Of a stretch of 60,393 bases of DNA, positions 34,324 to 41,768 are shown piece by piece. The first letter of the stretch is position 1. Every line of letters begins with the position of its first letter. The stretch covers positions 1-60,393 of the IMG/VR virus record IMGVR_UViG_3300021092_001988; one strand, 5' to 3'. This stretch comes from a virus. A program made the translations under genes and the position numbers. Below the pieces are notes generated by a model. It did not search any database. It had not been told where the DNA came from and saw only the letters and a program-made list of their open reading frames with translations.

Positions 34324-34926
34324 ATGGAATTAAGGAAATACATTAAAGAAACTCTACTCGAAGAAAGAGAAAGAAAGTTGTACGAATCTTATGATGAATT
34401 AAATGACATCAGAGATAAGGAGTATTTTCTTGAAAGATACTTTGTTATAACCTCTGGTCTTTTAAATGAAGGATATTCCTTTGAAGAAGTTGAGTCTGTA
34501 CTTAATGAAGTTGAAAATCCATTATCGGGTCTTGACTTAACTGGTGATGATTTATTAAGTGCGGGTGGTTCGCAATTGAAAGAGTACGCAATCAATCTAT
34601 TATTAACATTTATTTTTGGTGGTAAGAATCAAGGAATGATTACAACCATCTCAGTGGTTTTTGCTGATTATGATGTTAGAGACATACTTAAACCTTTTAA
34701 AGATGAACCGAATTGTATGTCTCATATGCCAAAAATGGTTGATGGGGTATTAGAAGCTTTATCAAGATATGTGGCAGGTTCTGCTGTTGGTGTAGATAGG
34801 AATAATTACGGATTAAATTTAGGAGGTTTATCTTCAGGTTTTGCTGGAAATATATTTGGTGAAGTAATAAAAGATTCTAATATAGGTGAAACCATATCAG
34901 ACAAAATATGTAAATTTATTCACTAA
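34324..34926 (+). CDS. Hypothetical protein of the tagged/membrane block
   Basis: A 200-residue protein. Residues 1-25 (MELRKYIKETLLEERERKLY, then ESYDE) are an acidic/basic amphipathic helix with K-L-Y-E followed by S. A moderately hydrophobic segment (YAINLLLTFIFGG) lies near residue 90 and Gly/Leu-rich turns near 165. Three Cys are scattered. It starts 11 bases after the preceding gene and overlaps the next by one base. No family is recognised. Confidence 0.6.
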   Translation: MELRKYIKETLLEERERKLYESYDELNDIRDKEYFLERYFVITSGLLNEGYSFEEVESVLNEVENPLSGLDLTGDDLLSAGGSQLKEYAINLLLTFIFGGKNQGMITTISVVFADYDVRDILKPFKDEPNCMSHMPKMVDGVLEALSRYVAGSAVGVDRNNYGLNLGGLSSGFAGNIFGEVIKDSNIGETISDKICKFIH

Positions 34927-35888
34927 TGGAATTCACTAAAAAACAAATAATAGAAAATAAAAAAGTATTAAAAGAAGATACATTAGAAAATATTCTAATG
35001 GTAGCGGGATTTGTACCTGTAATTGGTGAAATCGCTGACATTATATTGATTATTAGATATATCTATAAAAAAGAATATCTATACGCAGCATTGATGTTAG
35101 TCGCGCTTATACCTACAGTGGGTGACTTTATAGTTAAACCATTTATTCGAGTATTAAAGAGCGCAGGTATTGCTGGTAAAACAGCTCTTAGGAGTAGTGA
35201 TGATTTAGCTAAATACTTGATGCAAAATCCAAGTGCGAAAGAACAATTCTTAAAGATGTCAAAACACTTTGACGATGCTGGTGTAAAACAAACAATAAAT
35301 TCAGTATCAAATATAAACAAGGGTTGGGGTCAAAAAATGACTGATGGTCTTAGTTCTCTAAAAACCACAGCATCTAAATTAAGACCTGTACAAATGACTC
35401 AAAGAATTGGTAAAGAGATTGCAACACAACCTTCGGCTGGTTATCTTAAAATGATGTCAGGTAGAGGACCTGTGGCAACAGGTATGAAAGCATTCTTTAG
35501 AGAAGAAAAATTAGCTCAGTATATTGCGAAAAAAGGTATGGAACCTAGCAATTGGTTGAGTAAATGGTGGAATATAACAAGAGCAGGAAGACAATCAAGA
35601 AAAGACATGTTTAGGTCAATTGTCATATCAAGTCAAGTTGCAAAAATGTTTGGCTTACCCAATTTAAGTATGAACCAACTCGATAGAGCGATGCTTGATG
35701 ATAGATTTAAAAATGCTTTAGCTAATGACCCAACAGTTAGTCAATACATTGCACAAAACACGACTCCCGATGATTTAAGTCAAATTGAAGGTGATTCAAA
35801 CACAAATCAAGGAGGGGAATCTGTGAACCCCTTAGCTGGAATTTTAGGTATAGGTTTATTAAAAACTTTAGCAAAAAAATACGTCTAA
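34926..35888 (+). CDS. Membrane protein with pre-toxin TG-like hydrophobic region
   Basis: A 320-residue protein. Residues about 25-75 (NILMVAGFVPVIGEIADIIL, then YLYAALMLVALIPTVGDFIV) form two hydrophobic helices with the repeated pattern P..G(E/D). This resembles the PT-TG (pre-toxin) segment found in polymorphic toxins. The remaining 240 residues are basic and helical with no recognised toxin domain. It is the last gene in the tagged/membrane block. The function could be ejection or pore formation. Confidence 0.55.
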   Translation: MEFTKKQIIENKKVLKEDTLENILMVAGFVPVIGEIADIILIIRYIYKKEYLYAALMLVALIPTVGDFIVKPFIRVLKSAGIAGKTALRSSDDLAKYLMQNPSAKEQFLKMSKHFDDAGVKQTINSVSNINKGWGQKMTDGLSSLKTTASKLRPVQMTQRIGKEIATQPSAGYLKMMSGRGPVATGMKAFFREEKLAQYIAKKGMEPSNWLSKWWNITRAGRQSRKDMFRSIVISSQVAKMFGLPNLSMNQLDRAMLDDRFKNALANDPTVSQYIAQNTTPDDLSQIEGDSNTNQGGESVNPLAGILGIGLLKTLAKKYV

Positions 35889-35903
35889 ATTAAGATTACA
35901 AGA

Positions 35904-35911
35904 TATTTATA
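35904..35911 (+). promoter_or_regulatory. TATTTATA motif before the candidate ncRNA
   Basis: TATTTATA lies 16 bases after the end of the coding block and is followed by about 150 bases of structured non-coding sequence ending in a terminator. Confidence 0.35.
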
Positions 35912-35917
35912 ATTAGA

Positions 35918-36092
35918 ATCAAATGGTTTGGTCGCCATGAGATGATAATTAGACTAAAAACGAAAGGAGGTATTCCACATCTCGGCAAAGGGGTCTGAAT
36001 TGACCTCTTTGTTCGTTATATACCTCTCAAAGACAATATCGAGGACAAAGTGTCCTTAAAACAAAAAACCCACCAATTGGTGGGTTTATTAT
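35918..36092 (+). ncRNA. Candidate non-coding RNA between a TATTTATA motif and a terminator
   Basis: No frame of useful length is open here. Hairpins visible by eye include AAAGGGGTC with GACCTCTTT around 35988-36011 and AGGACA with TGTCCT around 36040-36056. The run ends with the terminator at 36067-36087. A stretch starting at 35951 (AGACTAAAAACGAAAGGA, and TCGGCAAAG further on) recurs at 46731-46760. The class is unknown. Confidence 0.4.
36067..36087 (+). terminator. Rho-independent terminator
   Basis: AACCCACCAATTGGTGGGTT is a near-perfect inverted repeat followed by T-rich sequence on the plus strand. Confidence 0.7.
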
Positions 36093-36131
36093 TTAATTAG
36101 TAACACCTCCATACTTTTCCCATTATCTCCA

Positions 36132-36139
36132 TATTTATA
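36132..36139 (+). promoter_or_regulatory. TATTTATA promoter-like motif
   Basis: TATTTATA 13 bases upstream of the ATG of the HNH gene at 36153. Confidence 0.35.
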
Positions 36140-36152
36140 ATAAAGTAATAAA

Positions 36153-36674
36153 ATGGGAAAATGTATTTGTTCAAGCTGTGGGATTGAATTTGAAAAATCA
36201 AATTCTGAATTAAATCGTAATAAAAAATTAAATAGACCTAATTTTTGTTCAAGAAATTGTGTTGGTATTAACAATACTAAAAATTTATTAAACGTTAAAA
36301 ATCGATACGATATACAAAGACACTCAAATAATAGAGGTGGGGAATATTCAAAATTCAAATATCATTTTAGAAATATTAAAAAAAGAAATCAAATTATTGA
36401 TTTAACTATTGAAGATTTGTCTAATCAATGGGTTTTACAAAATGGAATTTGTCCATTCAGTGGTATAAAATTAGAGTTGTCATCATATACCAAAATAAAA
36501 AAGAATCCAATATATTCTGCGTCTTTAGATAGGATAGATAATAAATTAGGTTATGTTAAAGGAAATGTTAGATGGGTTTCAAGGGCAATTAATTGGATGA
36601 AAAATGAAATGGATGATGCGTATATTCATGAATTAATTAGTATTTTAATTAAAAATAAAAGGGAACCCTTTTGA
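36153..36674 (+). CDS. HNH homing-endonuclease-like protein
   Basis: A 173-residue basic protein. The N-terminus has a zinc-binding CxxC pair (CICSSCGIEF) and a CSRNC pair. The C-terminal half has GICPFSGIKL, then ASLDRIDNKLGYVKGNVRWV, a signature of HNH/His-Me finger phage endonucleases (SLDRID....Y..GNV.WV). It is free-standing and ends only 15 bases from the 3' end of the intron-split tmRNA on the opposite strand. Such enzymes can promote spread of a nearby intron by cutting intron-less alleles; this link is inferred from position. Confidence 0.8.
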   Translation: MGKCICSSCGIEFEKSNSELNRNKKLNRPNFCSRNCVGINNTKNLLNVKNRYDIQRHSNNRGGEYSKFKYHFRNIKKRNQIIDLTIEDLSNQWVLQNGICPFSGIKLELSSYTKIKKNPIYSASLDRIDNKLGYVKGNVRWVSRAINWMKNEMDDAYIHELISILIKNKREPF

Positions 36675-36684
36675 GGTTCCCTTT
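36658..36684. terminator. Convergent terminator between HNH gene and tmRNA
   Basis: AAAGGGAACC pairs with GGTTCCCTTT. Read leftward it is followed by TTTTATTTTT, so it would end the tmRNA transcript; it also contains the stop of the HNH gene. Confidence 0.7.
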
Positions 36685-36707
36685 AATGTGGAGGTGGCGG
36701 GTTTCGA

Positions 36708-36900
36708 CAATTATTGGACTATATCATCATCTCAACGAGATGTCGGACGCTAATGTGGTATTACGATAGAAGCGTCTATCACCCACTAGTCTCTGCACCT
36801 TCCTGTTCCTATCAGGCTTGGCTCAGGATTATCTAAAAGACTTCCCCTGAGTTCATCCGATTTTCGACATATCTCACGATATGAAGGGGCTCGATTAAAA
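36708..36900 (-). mobile_element. Group I intron (IA-like) in the tmRNA T-loop
   Basis: On the minus strand the exon ends GCGGGT and the intron has an internal guide GAGCCCC, giving P1 as GGGU with GCCC and the required U-G pair at the splice site. Core elements occur in order: P (CTCAGGGG), Q (AATCCTGAGCCAAGCC), R (GTGCAGAGACTA) and S (GATATAGTCC). P3 pairs TCGGA with TCCGA; P7 pairs GACTA with TAGTC. Extra hairpins between R and P3' (GTGG/CCAC, GATAG/CTATC) look like P7.1/P7.2 of subgroup IA. The final base is G. It has no internal ORF. Confidence 0.85.
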
Positions 36901-37108
36901 ACCCGCGTCTTGCTCGCAATACAATAAATGGACTACACGTTTAGGACAGTATTTTCTAATACTCCGAAATTCACAATTCCCTTATTTTAAAGTGGTTCGG
37001 TTTACTGAGAACTAATCTTCCACTTTGTTTCTTTTAGGATAGAAACCACACCCTACAAGGACTTCTGTTCCAAGGTTATCTGTCCGTCGACCCGTTAGTT
37101 ACAACCAA

Positions 37109-37171
37109 TTAGGCTGCAACTTTAGAAGTCGCAAGAAGACCTGCTACTTCCATTTGGTTATAAACGTTGCC
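37109..37171 (-). other. tmRNA tag reading frame
   Basis: Within the tmRNA the frame from GGC at 37171 reads GNVYNQMEVA... and ends ...LATSKVAA followed by TAA at 37109-37111. The Ala-Ala end is what ClpXP-type proteases recognise on tagged proteins. The exact resume codon is a guess; the tag is longer than the usual 8-15 residues. Confidence 0.6.
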
Positions 37172-37282
37172 GTTTAAAATTTACCACCGTGGATTAAAGT
37201 CGTAGATGACATCCGACTACGTGCCCATTTACCATATCAACGCCAATCAATTCCATACACCCCCATAAGTCAAAGAACAAGA

Positions 37283-37290
37283 CAAAGATA
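37283..37290 (-). promoter_or_regulatory. Bacteroidota-type -7 element upstream of the tmRNA
   Basis: TATCTTTG on the minus strand lies 19 bases upstream of the mature tmRNA 5' end. No clear TTTG was found 19 bases further upstream. A short leader would be removed by RNase P. Confidence 0.4.
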
Positions 37291-37291
37291 G

Positions 37292-38011
37292 TTAATTTTC
37301 TTCGTCTATATAATTTATTGTAAATATACCATCATTTTCGATTAAATCAAAAACTAATGGTTTATTTATTGGTCGATACCTTTCTGTACAAGTTGATGCG
37401 TTAGCAAATACTGTATCGCCAATCATTGCAACACCATATGCACCATGTATGTGACCAAAAACATGTAAAAGTGGTTTTAAAACTTCAACACGCTCTCTTA
37501 AAAGTTCACATCCGACCTGTAAATTATTGGGTGTAAAATCTCTAATTCCATGTGGTGGACCATGTGTTATTAAGATATCGGTATTATTTGGGATTGAGTC
37601 CCATTTTTCTTTTAACACCTCACCGTTTCTTGGTAAATTAAATGCCCAATCAAAAAATTCAGGTTGCCATGGAGAACCATAAATTTTTATTGGTCTTGAG
37701 AATTCTGAACTAATAATTTCCAACTCACCATCTTCCAAATAAGTAACATTATTTTCTGTGAGAATTGATGGGTCTATGTAAAGATTTAACCATGTTGGTT
37801 TTCTTTGAAACGCAAAATCGTGGTTACCTGCAATGAAAATTTTATGGGTAAATCCTTGTATATTTTGAAACCAATTAATAAAATCACGAACATCATTTTG
37901 TCGTCCGACATTTGTGCAATCTCCTGAGTGTATCAAAATATCTCCCTGTGGTATGTTATACAACATACCATTGTGTAAAGAGTGGGTGTCAGAAATACAT
38001 ACTATTCTCAT
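37292..38011 (-). CDS. Calcineurin-like metallophosphoesterase
   Basis: A 239-residue protein with the full set of metal-binding motifs: ISDTHSLH at the start, ILIHSGDCTN (GD), FIAGNHDFAF (GNHD), ILITHGPPHG (TH), and LHVFGHIHGAYG (GHxH). These place it in the class of small metallophosphoesterases related to YfcE and Rv0805. The substrate may be a nucleotide, cyclic nucleotide or RNA end. It ends just before the tmRNA promoter region. Confidence 0.85.
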   Translation of the reverse strand: MRIVCISDTHSLHNGMLYNIPQGDILIHSGDCTNVGRQNDVRDFINWFQNIQGFTHKIFIAGNHDFAFQRKPTWLNLYIDPSILTENNVTYLEDGELEIISSEFSRPIKIYGSPWQPEFFDWAFNLPRNGEVLKEKWDSIPNNTDILITHGPPHGIRDFTPNNLQVGCELLRERVEVLKPLLHVFGHIHGAYGVAMIGDTVFANASTCTERYRPINKPLVFDLIENDGIFTINYIDEEN

Positions 38012-38047
38012 ATTTGTAAATATATCAAAAAATATGTTTAAAAAAGA

Positions 38048-38071
38048 AGGGGTTAGTCACCCAACCCCTTT
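38048..38071 (-). terminator. Rho-independent terminator
   Basis: AAGGGGTT pairs with AACCCCTT; read leftward it is followed by CTTTTTT-like sequence. A second small hairpin (CTTGGTTT/AAACCAAG) at about 38106-38124 precedes it, directly after the stop of the gene at 38128. Confidence 0.6.
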
Positions 38072-38127
38072 TTAGGACGACCGGTTTCTCGGTTCGACTC
38101 CACCACTTGGTTTAAAAAACCAAGAAA

Positions 38128-38574
38128 TTACTTTTCGTTAAGTAACTCCGTGATTGCTTCCAATTCCATTTGTACTCTTATCTCGGGTGAAATTAATGAA
38201 TTCAAACGAGATTCAATTTCAGAAAGTTCTTTACGTTTTTCTTGAATTAAAATTTGATTTACTCTTGTTTGAAAATCATCTTTCCATTCATCGACAGTAA
38301 ATCCTAACCATGTGAATTTGTAGTTTACGCCAAGTTCTTTGGCTGCGGTTTCGGATTTATCTTTTCTTTCCATCAGAAATGCGTACATCTCTACGATTTT
38401 ACGTACATCTGTGATAGTTGGAATTGATGTCCTGTCATGTGCGGAATTCGCTGAATAACCAAAGTTACCGCTGGTTTTCCAACAAGGTCTTTCAGCTTTT
38501 TCAATTGCTAATTTTTTACTTTGAACTAAATCGAATAGTTCTTTTACTTTCTGGTCAGTTGTTTTTGTTGCCAT
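38128..38574 (-). CDS. Hypothetical protein
   Basis: A 148-residue protein. I start at the ATG at 38572-38574 (MATKTTDQKVKELFDLV); an upstream in-frame ATG would add a poorly supported Asn/Lys-rich extension. The start is helical, the middle has RPCWKTSGNFGYSANSAHDR, and the C-terminal half is a long charged helix with many Glu and Lys. No family is recognised. A long stretch without genes lies upstream. Confidence 0.6.
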   Translation of the reverse strand: MATKTTDQKVKELFDLVQSKKLAIEKAERPCWKTSGNFGYSANSAHDRTSIPTITDVRKIVEMYAFLMERKDKSETAAKELGVNYKFTWLGFTVDEWKDDFQTRVNQILIQEKRKELSEIESRLNSLISPEIRVQMELEAITELLNEK

Positions 38575-38631
38575 AATTGTTGTTTTTATGTTATTTATTT
38601 TGTTGTTTTTAAAAAATGGAAACTGTGTCAA

Positions 38632-39062
38632 TAATTGTTTTGATTATCGGTCAAAGTAGAAATAACTGAACACATATCCATGTGTGTTTTAAAAGTGGAA
38701 AGACTACAACTAATTTTTGATTTTTTGCTTAAAATTTAGAAGTAAGTTGATAGATAGCCACTCAATATGATTGACGGAAAAAGTACGGGTAATGTAACAT
38801 ATAATTGTTATAGAAGGGGGGACATTAGTCCCCTAGCAGAAGTAACCCAATACATAGCCGTCTAAGAAGTTATGTGGAAATTGTGTGTCTGGTTTTCGTA
38901 TCTGATAGTTGTTTGTTAGAAGTAAGACGTTTGCATTGATACTTTTGTCACCGCTAAGGACCAAAACAGAACCACTCCGTGGTTTGATGTGATGGTCAGT
39001 TGACTATCCTCTCAATGGCTCACATAGCCACATATAATATTTCAAAGAACTAATGGGTGAGT
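38632..39062. other. 431-base region without a gene; repeated AGAAGTAA motif
   Basis: No open frame of note. AGAAGTAA occurs at 38738, 38838 and 38918; the first two are followed at similar spacing by ATAGCC. A hairpin GGGGAC/GTCCCC lies at about 38817-38832. The right end holds an inverted repeat around TGGGTG/CACCCA at 39053-39070. It may be a regulatory or structured RNA region. Confidence 0.4.
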
Positions 39063-41135
39063 TTAGACACCCATCAATTTACCTGTCTCTTCATAAGAGT
39101 AACAGAAGTCCTCGTACTTGAAATGTGTATCCACATTCTCGTCAAGGGTAACTTGTTTTCCTCGACCTTCTACGTGTAGAAGAATAAGGTCATAAACACT
39201 TACTTTTGGTAATTCAGCGTATTGTTGAATTACTTTAAAGGTGTTATTGAAGTCGCTCCTCGCGGTTACAAAACCACTTGAATCAATGTCCAACATGATG
39301 TACTCTTTGGTTTCTAAGTCAATAATTGCAATCAAAGTGTTTGACGACTCAGATTCTAATGATTGACAATTTGAAATTGTCTCAGGTAACCATGTCGTGT
39401 TTGATTCAGGATGTTCTCTCTCCATGATACCAAAGGATGTTTCAAGTGAACTTAAACTACCGCCATTGAAGTTTCTTACGTCAATAACCGCGTACTTGAA
39501 TCCACGATTTAATCCATCTTGAATATCGATGTCGATGTACTCCGCACAAGGACCCTGTCTATGTCTCACGTCCCCCGAGTGAACAGAGTTACCAACTCTC
39601 AAGTTACTGAAAGATAGTACTTCTGACACTTTTTCACCAACAAACGTAACACTTAAATCCAAGTCTTCAGAACCACGTTTATCCATCCAATGAATAAATG
39701 GTCTGATAACTTTTGCATCGGGGTTATCGAGCGGAACTCGTTGACCTCTGATGGTAGGTTTAGTTGAGAAGTTCATACTTCTCATGTTGGTTGGTAAAGG
39801 AATCTTTTTTAATTCCTCATCAATCCAACAGTTACCTAAAGAATCCATTACCGAAAACTTATCTCTAAGAGTTTCGAATAATTTAGAGTGGATGGTTTCC
39901 ACAATCTCTTTAGGGATTGCTTGTAGTGATGGTAATTCGGTACGTTTTCTCGCTCCTTTAATCATAACTGACCTATTTGTTTTAGGTTCAGTACGACCTT
40001 CAAAGTGAGTGTAAACCTCAAACAATACTTTGTTTGATGTACCTTTTACCGCTTCTCCGAATAATTTCATAATTGTTTCAATATCTTGTGGATATGTACG
40101 AACCAACCAATCTAATCGACGAGAGAATTCACCGGGTCTTTGAGACAATACTCTCAAACCATTCTCCAAACTTTTTTTGAATCCCTCATCTACAAGGGAG
40201 AACCAAGATTTTACTTTCTCGTTTCTAATCTTGTTGAACGCATCAAAAGATTTAGGGAATTGGTTTTTATACTCACCCGGGTGTAAGATTTCACCTAAAC
40301 GAACCCATCGTTGGTCTCTTAAAACCATTTCTCTTGGGTCACAGTTTGTGTTCTCAAGTAAATTCAAGATGTACTTCCTCTCTTTACGAGTGAATTTCTT
40401 GAATTTAAACTTTTCTCTTTCGGGATTTACTCCTTTATCGGTAGACCATCTGTTTAGTCTAATTTCCTTTTCAGGAACTTTAGGTAAACTAATGTCTCCA
40501 CCTGAAAGATGAACGGCTATTCTTAACACGTCGGTTGAAGTCTTTACTGGAAGTCCCTCGATTCCCATTCCCGCAAGTGTACACAAATTCTCTTTGAAAG
40601 GAATTGTGTCAGGGAAAATCAATGTTTCACCACTTGATACAAACCACTTAACAATCTCAAGGTCTTGGGGGGTTAATGATGTGTTGATTGACACTAAGTC
40701 AGTGAAAATTTTTGAGAATCTATCAGAGGTACCATACTTAATCAAGTTGTATTTAATTTTTTCAAACTTGATTTCTTTTTCGTAAGTGTGGGTTGATGGT
40801 TCCCATTGACCATTACTCCAATAATGCAAGATTGCGTTCATGTATAATTCGAAGTCGGACATAACCATCACTTCTTGTGGGAAATTCTTATATAGGGGTT
40901 GGTAATTACGATTACCACCCATTACATTTTTCAAATGATTCAATACTTCATGATTGAAGTTTTGAATAAACGATAATTCTGATTTGGACAACGCGAAGAA
41001 AGCATCTTCGTCTAACATGTAACCCCATTGCATTAAGTGGGATTGAACGGTTGCTACCGCGATTCTATTATCTTGACCGTCGTTTGGTGAACAGACCAAA
41101 CCTTTTTGAAACGCAACTAAATTCCTTGTTGTCAT
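39063..41135 (-). CDS. Large protein with C-terminal TerD-like domain
   Basis: A 690-residue protein. The N-terminal two thirds are helical and contain W-x-R-L-G-E-I-L-H-P followed by Y....P....F..IR, a pattern I recall from large bacterial proteins linked to tellurite-resistance (Ter) stress systems. The C-terminal 200 residues (RGSEDLDLSVTFVGEKV, HSGDVRHRQGPCAEYIDIDI, FKYAVIDVRNFNG) match TerD, with acidic residues that bind calcium in that family. It has the best host-type promoter in the window, so is probably made early. The role in the phage is unknown. Confidence 0.6.
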   Translation of the reverse strand: MTTRNLVAFQKGLVCSPNDGQDNRIAVATVQSHLMQWGYMLDEDAFFALSKSELSFIQNFNHEVLNHLKNVMGGNRNYQPLYKNFPQEVMVMSDFELYMNAILHYWSNGQWEPSTHTYEKEIKFEKIKYNLIKYGTSDRFSKIFTDLVSINTSLTPQDLEIVKWFVSSGETLIFPDTIPFKENLCTLAGMGIEGLPVKTSTDVLRIAVHLSGGDISLPKVPEKEIRLNRWSTDKGVNPEREKFKFKKFTRKERKYILNLLENTNCDPREMVLRDQRWVRLGEILHPGEYKNQFPKSFDAFNKIRNEKVKSWFSLVDEGFKKSLENGLRVLSQRPGEFSRRLDWLVRTYPQDIETIMKLFGEAVKGTSNKVLFEVYTHFEGRTEPKTNRSVMIKGARKRTELPSLQAIPKEIVETIHSKLFETLRDKFSVMDSLGNCWIDEELKKIPLPTNMRSMNFSTKPTIRGQRVPLDNPDAKVIRPFIHWMDKRGSEDLDLSVTFVGEKVSEVLSFSNLRVGNSVHSGDVRHRQGPCAEYIDIDIQDGLNRGFKYAVIDVRNFNGGSLSSLETSFGIMEREHPESNTTWLPETISNCQSLESESSNTLIAIIDLETKEYIMLDIDSSGFVTARSDFNNTFKVIQQYAELPKVSVYDLILLHVEGRGKQVTLDENVDTHFKYEDFCYSYEETGKLMGV

Positions 41136-41171
41136 AATGTCGTATTAATGTTGTAATTTATTGTAATGGTA

Positions 41172-41202
41172 CAAAGATATATAAACTTTTTGTAAAAACA
41201 AA
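41172..41202 (-). promoter_or_regulatory. Bacteroidota-type promoter: TTTG-N19-TATCTTTG
   Basis: On the minus strand TTTG (41199-41202) is separated by exactly 19 bases from TATCTTTG (41172-41179). This is the full -33/-7 consensus for the Bacteroidota primary sigma factor, 37 bases upstream of the 690-residue gene. Confidence 0.8.
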
Positions 41203-41232
41203 GTTTTTTTTAAAAAAAATTAAAAAAAATTT

Positions 41233-41694
41233 TTAAATCCTCACCAAATGATTCGCGCTGTAGGTCATCATAGCCCCCGCGTGTTTGTATCTCACTTTAT
41301 ACCCCATACCCTCAACCAAACCAACGGCTTGTCTTAAAACCTTATTTGATTTGTATTTTGGGTCAGGATTAAGGTCAATATCAATCCAAGTGACTTTTGG
41401 TAAACCATTGTTTCTCAAGTGTTCAGCAACTTCAACCGCCTTCCACACTTCAGTCATTAGTCTACTTGACGTATCTTTTTCAAATGGTATTGTGTCTTTA
41501 GTACACAATACGTGAGCACCCTTACCTTTTGTGTAAAGAGCAATAACCACCCCGTAAACTGTTTTAGAATTACTAAATGATTGTGAATCCGAACCAATCA
41601 ATATTTCAATATCGTTTTTATCCACCAAATAATCTTTGATGTAACCTATAACGTCGGTTATGAGTGTTCCGTGCAATGTTCTAAATTTTTTCAT
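41233..41694 (-). CDS. YkuK-family RNase-H-like protein (DUF458)
   Basis: A 153-residue protein. EILIGSDSQSF (the first Asp of an RNase-H-like fold), VVIALYTKGKG, RLMTEVWKAVEVAEHL and WIDIDLNPDPKYKSN are the typical blocks of the YkuK family, and MMTYSANHLV closes it. Members have an RNase H-like active site, but their substrate is not known. Part of its 5' end is duplicated as a short remnant at 41821-41863. Confidence 0.75.
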   Translation of the reverse strand: MKKFRTLHGTLITDVIGYIKDYLVDKNDIEILIGSDSQSFSNSKTVYGVVIALYTKGKGAHVLCTKDTIPFEKDTSSRLMTEVWKAVEVAEHLRNNGLPKVTWIDIDLNPDPKYKSNKVLRQAVGLVEGMGYKVRYKHAGAMMTYSANHLVRI

Positions 41695-41727
41695 ACCATT
41701 TTATAATATATAAGTACTCCGCGGAAG

Positions 41728-41768
41728 GTGAGGGGCTCGAACCCTTGCGACTGTAACACCTTGTTATG
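41728..41768 (-). pseudogene. tRNA 3'-half remnant
   Basis: On the minus strand the stretch reads like a tRNA from the variable loop on: CAGTCGC, then AAGGG TTCGAGC CCCTC (T-arm), then ACCTTCCG. No matching 5' half with an acceptor GGAAGGT is found within 200 bases. It is probably a relic of a tRNA gene. Confidence 0.4.

Larger units (their letters stand above)
36689..37264 (-). ncRNA. ssrA: tmRNA (SsrA), interrupted by a group I intron
   Basis: Read on the minus strand, the 5' end GGGGGTG pairs with CACCTCC at the 3' end as a 7-bp acceptor stem with one G-U. TATGGAATTGATTGG next to it matches the TGGATTCGACGG D-loop region of tmRNA. A tag frame follows (see 37109-37171). The T-stem GCGGG and CCCGC and a loop TTCGAAA are formed only if bases 36708-36900 are removed. 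No CCA is encoded. The upstream -7 element TATCTTTG and downstream terminator support a separate transcription unit. The rescue function is inferred from structure. Confidence 0.85.

Noticed and set aside
38076-38110. T-arm-like GGTTCGACTCC on the plus strand
   Set aside because: No stem partner or other tRNA arms nearby; probably chance between two hairpins.
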